Positions 7,363 to 11,266 of a DNA stretch of 11,266 bases are shown in pieces. The stretch comes from CAYSND01 sp964642235 (lineage in GTDB: Bacteria; Bacteroidota; Bacteroidia; Bacteroidales; UBA932). The notes under the pieces were generated by a model. It saw only the letters and a program-made list of their open reading frames with translations. It did no database searches and was not told where the DNA came from. The position numbers were made by a program, and so were the translations under genes. The stretch spans positions 1 to 11,266 of the forward strand of contig CAZXOP010000062.1 in assembly GCA_964642235.1 (NCBI GenBank). The letters run 5' to 3'. The number at the start of each line of letters is the position of its first letter. The first letter of the stretch is position 1.

Positions 7363-9366
7363 ATGAAGATGAAAGAAGGGAAGATTATAATTAGATTGAT
7401 TTTGGCACTTGCCATAGTTAGCTCTTGCGCAGTACAGAGTAAAAGGGAGGCACTTCTCAATAATCGCCCTCAGTTAGGGGTTGACTTGATGAAAGGCAAT
7501 GATTGGGGGAAACGCTACGCAGCCTCCTCTTATGAGAAGAGTGTCATAGGGAGTAGCCTGATTATCGAAGACTTAGATGGTAATGAGGTGATACTTATGA
7601 AGGCTGTTGAAGATGAGATAACAGGTGAAATGGTTGCCGTGGATCAGATAGAGGCAGCCACAGTCAAAGCAAGTTTTAGAAATATTGCCGAAAGAAATGG
7701 TGAGGTAGAACTTGCCTTTGAACTAACTCTCCCTCACGATATGCAGGACCCCTTCTGGCAGTCCCGACTGACTCCGCAAATCCGCCTGAACGAAGACTCA
7801 TTGGCACTCGATAAAGTTTATATTACCGGAGCTGCTTATAGAAATGCCCAGTTAAGAGGGTACTCTCTTTACAATGAGTTTTTATCTACTATAATCCCCG
7901 ACACAGCAGACTTTGTTAACTATTTCACCTATCGCAAACAGCTTGACCTCTTTATTAAAAGGAACATTCCGGAGCTTGCGACCTTGAAAAACGACTCCAC
8001 TCTGGTTGAGAGGGAGAAGGAGGTCTATTTCGCCTCTAACACCTCCTACCGCGAGGCAATAGAACATTATACGAAAAAATGGTTAGTGAGAGCTAATAAT
8101 CGAAAGAAAGCGCGTAAGGATGAGATGTTTAACCGCTATGTAAAAGCTCCACTTGCACTGCATGGAATAAGGCTTGACACCATCATTCATAGTACCGACA
8201 GCTCCCTTACCTATTGTTATATACAGAGAATACCGGTAGGTCCGAACCTGAGGAAGATAGAATTGACACTCTCAGGAGAGATATATAAAGAGGGGGAGTG
8301 CATATATACCATGGAGCAGAGCGCCCCTCTTACATTCTTCGTTAGTTCCATATCCACCCTTGCGGATGAGACCCCACGGTACCTTAAAAAGGTGATTGAG
8401 AGGAACCAGGAGAACCACCTCACTGCAAACATTGACTTTAAAGGGGGGAGCTGGGAGTTTGAACCTAACCTGGGAGGGAACAGCGACGAGATTAAAAAAA
8501 TCAGAGAGGAGATTTTAAAAATAGCGGAAGACAATAGATATGAAATAGATTCAATAATAATAACTGCATCCTGCTCCCCCGAAGGGAAGTATGAGAGAAA
8601 CAGCACTCTTGCGGATAAAAGGGGAAGGTCCATAGAGTCTCATTTTCTCAACTGGAAGAGAGAAGCGGGGAGTGAGGATGTTTGGTATATGAACGGAGCG
8701 GAAGCTGATCCAGAGGATAATATGTTTCAACTCTCTCACTTTCGTATCCGTTCAATCCCCGAAGATTGGGACTATTTCAGGCTCCTTATCGAAGCCGACA
8801 GATTTTTAAGCGATGGAGAGAAGGGGGCGATACTCCAGATTGTCGAAAACAACGAACCGGATAAAAGGGAGTTACTGCTCACAAAGAGAGAGAGTTATCG
8901 ATATATCTATAAAAACATCTATCCCCGTCTCAGGCGTGTGGTATTCGCTCTCCATTCCCATGTGAAAGGGATGATAAAAGATACCATCCACACCACTATT
9001 CTCGATGAGAAGTATATGGCAGGGATTCAAGCACTTAACGACAGGGATTATAAAAATGCAATTGAGCTACTCAGGGATTATGAGGACTATAACACCGCTG
9101 TCGTTTACACCTCGTTAAATCTCAATTATTCTGCCCTCGAGATTTTGGATGCCCTCCCCCACTCCCCAAAAAGGGATTACCTGCTCGCTATCACACAGGC
9201 TCGTCTTGGAAACGAGGAGGCTGCCGCAAAGTCCCTTATAGATGCCATTAAACAGGATAACTCGATGATACATCGTGGGAATCTTGACCCTGAGGTCTCC
9301 GAATTGATTTACAAATACTCTATTCATGACTTTTTGGAAAACAATACCAATTACAATAACTATTAA
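7363..9366 (+). CDS. OmpA-like lipoprotein with TPR-like C-terminus, fimbrial operon
   Basis: A 667-aa predicted lipoprotein: the signal peptide ends in ALAIVSSC, with lipid-acceptor Cys22. Residues about 95-340 form a large beta-rich domain I cannot assign to a characterised family; its end (KIELTLSGEIYKEG...APLTFFVSSI) recalls proteins found beside Bacteroidales fimbriae. At about 357-430 is an OmpA-C-like, peptidoglycan-binding-type fold with ITASCSPEG (402-408), then Asn413, Leu416 and Arg420 in NSTLADKRGRS. The Asp of the canonical GHTD diaminopimelate-binding motif is absent. Residues 552-667 form a helical TPR-like region (ALNDRDYKNAIELLRDYEDY, then ALEILDALPHSP, LLAITQARLGNEEAAAKSL). 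An ATG two codons downstream (7369) is an alternative start. The fimbrillin ATG lies 13 bases after the stop. Likely role: outer-membrane or periplasmic partner that stabilises or assembles the fimbria; this is inference. Confidence 0.8.
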   Translation: MKMKEGKIIIRLILALAIVSSCAVQSKREALLNNRPQLGVDLMKGNDWGKRYAASSYEKSVIGSSLIIEDLDGNEVILMKAVEDEITGEMVAVDQIEAATVKASFRNIAERNGEVELAFELTLPHDMQDPFWQSRLTPQIRLNEDSLALDKVYITGAAYRNAQLRGYSLYNEFLSTIIPDTADFVNYFTYRKQLDLFIKRNIPELATLKNDSTLVEREKEVYFASNTSYREAIEHYTKKWLVRANNRKKARKDEMFNRYVKAPLALHGIRLDTIIHSTDSSLTYCYIQRIPVGPNLRKIELTLSGEIYKEGECIYTMEQSAPLTFFVSSISTLADETPRYLKKVIERNQENHLTANIDFKGGSWEFEPNLGGNSDEIKKIREEILKIAEDNRYEIDSIIITASCSPEGKYERNSTLADKRGRSIESHFLNWKREAGSEDVWYMNGAEADPEDNMFQLSHFRIRSIPEDWDYFRLLIEADRFLSDGEKGAILQIVENNEPDKRELLLTKRESYRYIYKNIYPRLRRVVFALHSHVKGMIKDTIHTTILDEKYMAGIQALNDRDYKNAIELLRDYEDYNTAVVYTSLNLNYSALEILDALPHSPKRDYLLAITQARLGNEEAAAKSLIDAIKQDNSMIHRGNLDPEVSELIYKYSIHDFLENNTNYNNY

Positions 9367-9379
9367 AAACAATATCCTT

Positions 9380-10462
9380 ATGAAACTCTGCAAGTTACTT
9401 ACAATAATACTGCTACTTAACACCCTCATGGGATGCAAAAATGAAGTAGAATATGACCTCCCCTGCGAGGAGAGTACGCTACGTCTCTGCATCTCTAACC
9501 TCCATTCTAATAGGACCAAAACTCTTTACAGTAGTCCAGATGAGTTCCCCACAGAGAGCAATGATCAGAACATCAACACACTTGAGGTCTTTGTTTTCCA
9601 CAACACCGGCACTGCTTCAAATAACGGGAAATTAGATGTTTACAAGAAATTTTCCGCAGAGGAACTCTCCACTCTTTCAGATCTCATTGTTAAAACAAGC
9701 ACAGGCAAAAAAGAGATCTATGTCATTGCCAACTCACATATTACTGATTGGGGTGGTGTTACCACTTTACTCCTGTTCCAATCTAAAGTTGCTCAAGCTG
9801 TTAAAGAGAATTTTGCAGATTTTACCATGACAGGTTCTATAACGGAGAACTTAACTATAACTTCAACTGTAACCATCCCCCTCTCAAAACTTGTTGCGAG
9901 GATCGAAGTAAGGAGCATTAAAACCTCTTTTGAAGGGACCCCTTATCTGGGAAAGACCCTCTCCGAAGCGAGGCTCTATCTTACTAACGTAATTGGAGAG
10001 AAACTCCTCTTTAATGGGGGCACCCCTGCAGATCCAAAGGTATTGAACCAGAAAGGGTTAAAAGCAGCAGATATTGCTGCATGCAGCATTCCGGGAATGC
10101 TTGCAGATGTCATTACAAGTGAAATCGGAGAAGGGGAAGGCGCATATTCCAAGAGCCATCTGTTTCATTGTTATGAAAACATTATTGCCACGGAGAGTGC
10201 AGAGAACGGCTTTACCAAACTTGTGCTTGAAGCAAAACTTGACGGGACCCTCTACTACTACCCTATTGTCATAAATAGAGAGGGGTTTGGTTATATCAGT
10301 GGTGTAAAGGGTGTGCAGAGAAATCATTGGTATTTAATTGACATTACGATACTTCGTCCCGGTTCTACAGATCCGGACAAAGTACTTGAAAAAGGGAGTG
10401 TTACCATTACCATCACTCCTGCAAACTGGGATAAGATAGATTCCGGAAATCAGCTATTATAA
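9380..10462 (+). CDS. FimA/Mfa1-type fimbrillin (fimbrial structural subunit)
   Basis: A 360-aa lipoprotein-type fimbrillin. The ATG at 9380 is preferred over 9326, because it gives an immediate lipoprotein signal (MKLCKLLTIILLLNTLMGC, Cys19) and avoids overlap with the preceding gene. The N-terminal beta domain contains INTLEVFVFHNTG and KKEIYVIANS. The C-terminal domain contains PLSKLVARIEVRSI, a final HWYLIDITILRPG and GSVTITITPANW. These are the recurrent features of P. gingivalis FimA/Mfa1-like fimbrillins (P_gingi_FimA-like). In that family, the lipidated precursor is exported and cut after an Arg near residue 46-49 by an Arg-specific protease, freeing a groove for donor-strand exchange. 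Arg45 in SNRTKT lies at a matching position. Four bases separate it from the downstream anchor gene, matching the fimA-fimB and mfa1-mfa2 gene order. It could be a tip or accessory fimbrillin, since no second fimbrillin is visible to compare. Confidence 0.85.
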   Translation: MKLCKLLTIILLLNTLMGCKNEVEYDLPCEESTLRLCISNLHSNRTKTLYSSPDEFPTESNDQNINTLEVFVFHNTGTASNNGKLDVYKKFSAEELSTLSDLIVKTSTGKKEIYVIANSHITDWGGVTTLLLFQSKVAQAVKENFADFTMTGSITENLTITSTVTIPLSKLVARIEVRSIKTSFEGTPYLGKTLSEARLYLTNVIGEKLLFNGGTPADPKVLNQKGLKAADIAACSIPGMLADVITSEIGEGEGAYSKSHLFHCYENIIATESAENGFTKLVLEAKLDGTLYYYPIVINREGFGYISGVKGVQRNHWYLIDITILRPGSTDPDKVLEKGSVTITITPANWDKIDSGNQLL

Positions 10463-10466
10463 CAAT

Positions 10467-11266
10467 ATGTTAAGATTCAGAGACATAGAGATATTTTTAC
10501 CCTCCCTTTTGATTCTCTTTTTGTTACTCACATCATGTATCAAAGAGGATAGGAAGGATTGTCCATCGGTACTGATATTAGACTTGAGCGCGATCCGTAA
10601 AGAGGTAAAATGGGTAAACCTTTGGGTCTATGACTCCGCAGACATGGTTATAAGACACGAACATATTGAACGCTCTAATTTCTCAAAACGATATGAAGTG
10701 GAGATACCGAGGAGGGAGACCAAGATATTTATTTGGGGAAATATAGGGGATTCAACTAAGATTACAGGGTTTAACTCCAAAAGCGAAATAATCTCTAATA
10801 ACGGGGTTACAATGGATTCCCTCTATTTTTTCTCATCCATGATCTACCCCAATGGGGAGTATTATTACCAATGGGTTAAGATGAATAGAGAGTTTCTTAA
10901 AATTTACATAAATGTATTAAGCCAACTTACCGATGGTGGGGAACTTCAAGTCGTACTCCATGGTAAAACTATCGGCTACACGATTCAGCGAGAGGCAGTT
11001 AAAGGGGAACTTTCTTTGTTAAAAAACCCCTTTGAGAGGTATAAAGAGAATGGAAAATGGAACCGTTTTTCATATATTATACCGCGTCAGCGAGAGATCT
11101 CTACCCTCTCTGTTTCACTTATATCTCACCGATCTAATGAGAATAAATTAATAGGAAGAATAAATATAGGGGAAATAATAGCAGATTTAATTAGTGAGAA
11201 CACCATTGAACTTTTCGATATAACAGTGGTTATTGATTACTCTGCTCTCCGTTTTTTAATAAACAT
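10467..11266 (+). CDS. FimB/Mfa2-family fimbrial anchor subunit (3' partial)
   Basis: The frame is open from ATG 10467 to the window end, giving 266 codons plus two bases without a stop. The product starts with a lipoprotein signal (EIFLPSLLILFLLLTSC, Cys24), followed by IKEDRKDCPSVLILDLS. This early second Cys (Cys32) in a DRxxCP setting is typical of FimB/Mfa2 proteins. Hydrophobic beta strands follow, including VNLWVYDS, TKIFIWGNIG, LQVVLHGKTIGY and a late FDITVVIDYSALRFLIN. In this family the protein stays lipid-anchored in the outer membrane, caps the fimbria base and limits its length. Family members are usually a little over 300 aa, so perhaps 30-60 residues are missing. It follows the fimbrillin by 4 bases and is surely co-transcribed. 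Confidence 0.85.
   Translation, partial: MLRFRDIEIFLPSLLILFLLLTSCIKEDRKDCPSVLILDLSAIRKEVKWVNLWVYDSADMVIRHEHIERSNFSKRYEVEIPRRETKIFIWGNIGDSTKITGFNSKSEIISNNGVTMDSLYFFSSMIYPNGEYYYQWVKMNREFLKIYINVLSQLTDGGELQVVLHGKTIGYTIQREAVKGELSLLKNPFERYKENGKWNRFSYIIPRQREISTLSVSLISHRSNENKLIGRINIGEIIADLISENTIELFDITVVIDYSALRFLIN

Noticed and set aside
8217..8633. 138-codon open frame on the - strand
   Set aside because: It lies wholly inside the OmpA-like lipoprotein gene, has no recognisable motif or signal, and mirrors the coding frame of that gene.
9326..9379. Upstream ATG for the fimbrillin gene
   Set aside because: It would overlap the previous gene and place 18 polar residues before an otherwise ideal lipoprotein signal peptide starting at 9380.
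9115..9519. 134-codon open frame on the - strand
   Set aside because: It overlaps the end of the OmpA-like gene and the start of the fimbrillin gene, both well supported on the + strand.

Overview
The window reads as a chromosome fragment of a Bacteroidota bacterium, most likely order Bacteroidales. The evidence is a Bacteroidetes-type HtpG, a complete-looking FimA/FimB-type fimbrial gene set, several lipoprotein signal peptides, near absence of Shine-Dalgarno sequences, and TAnnTTTG-like -7 promoter boxes. All genes lie on the + strand. It is a draft assembly: a run of 10 Ns at 2053-2062 breaks the first gene, and the first and last genes run off the window ends.

Region 1 (1-3220) is one large gene, 5'-truncated and split by the gap. 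Its N-terminal half is an N-acetylmuramoyl-L-alanine amidase (Amidase_3-like) fold. All four expected zinc/catalytic positions are visible, but a golvesin/xanthan-lyase CBD-like beta domain is inserted in the middle of the fold. A fibronectin type III domain and a C-terminal GATase/ThuA-like domain follow. The product is probably an exported cell-wall or glycan-acting protein. Region 2 (3221-3472) is non-coding and holds an 18-bp perfect inverted repeat, a GC-rich hairpin next to a G9 tract, and a weak candidate promoter. Region 3 (3473-5551) is htpG, the Hsp90 chaperone. Region 4 (5599-6651) is a lipoprotein of the serine beta-lactamase/class C PBP fold with a SxxK motif. A textbook intrinsic terminator at 6686-6738 separates it from what follows.

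Region 5 (6800-11266) is a tightly packed four-gene operon with intergenic gaps of 4-13 bases. It encodes a DUF3575-type outer-membrane barrel, an OmpA-like lipoprotein with a TPR-like tail, a FimA/Mfa1-type fimbrillin, and a FimB/Mfa2-type anchor that is cut by the window end. All four products carry export signals, three of them lipobox signals. The set is best read as a surface fimbria module of the P. gingivalis FimA/Mfa1 kind. In such systems lipidated subunits reach the outer membrane, are trimmed by a protease at an Arg site and polymerise by strand exchange. The two upstream proteins are less understood partners of possible assembly or anchoring role. No RNA genes, CRISPR arrays, transposases or prophage genes are seen.
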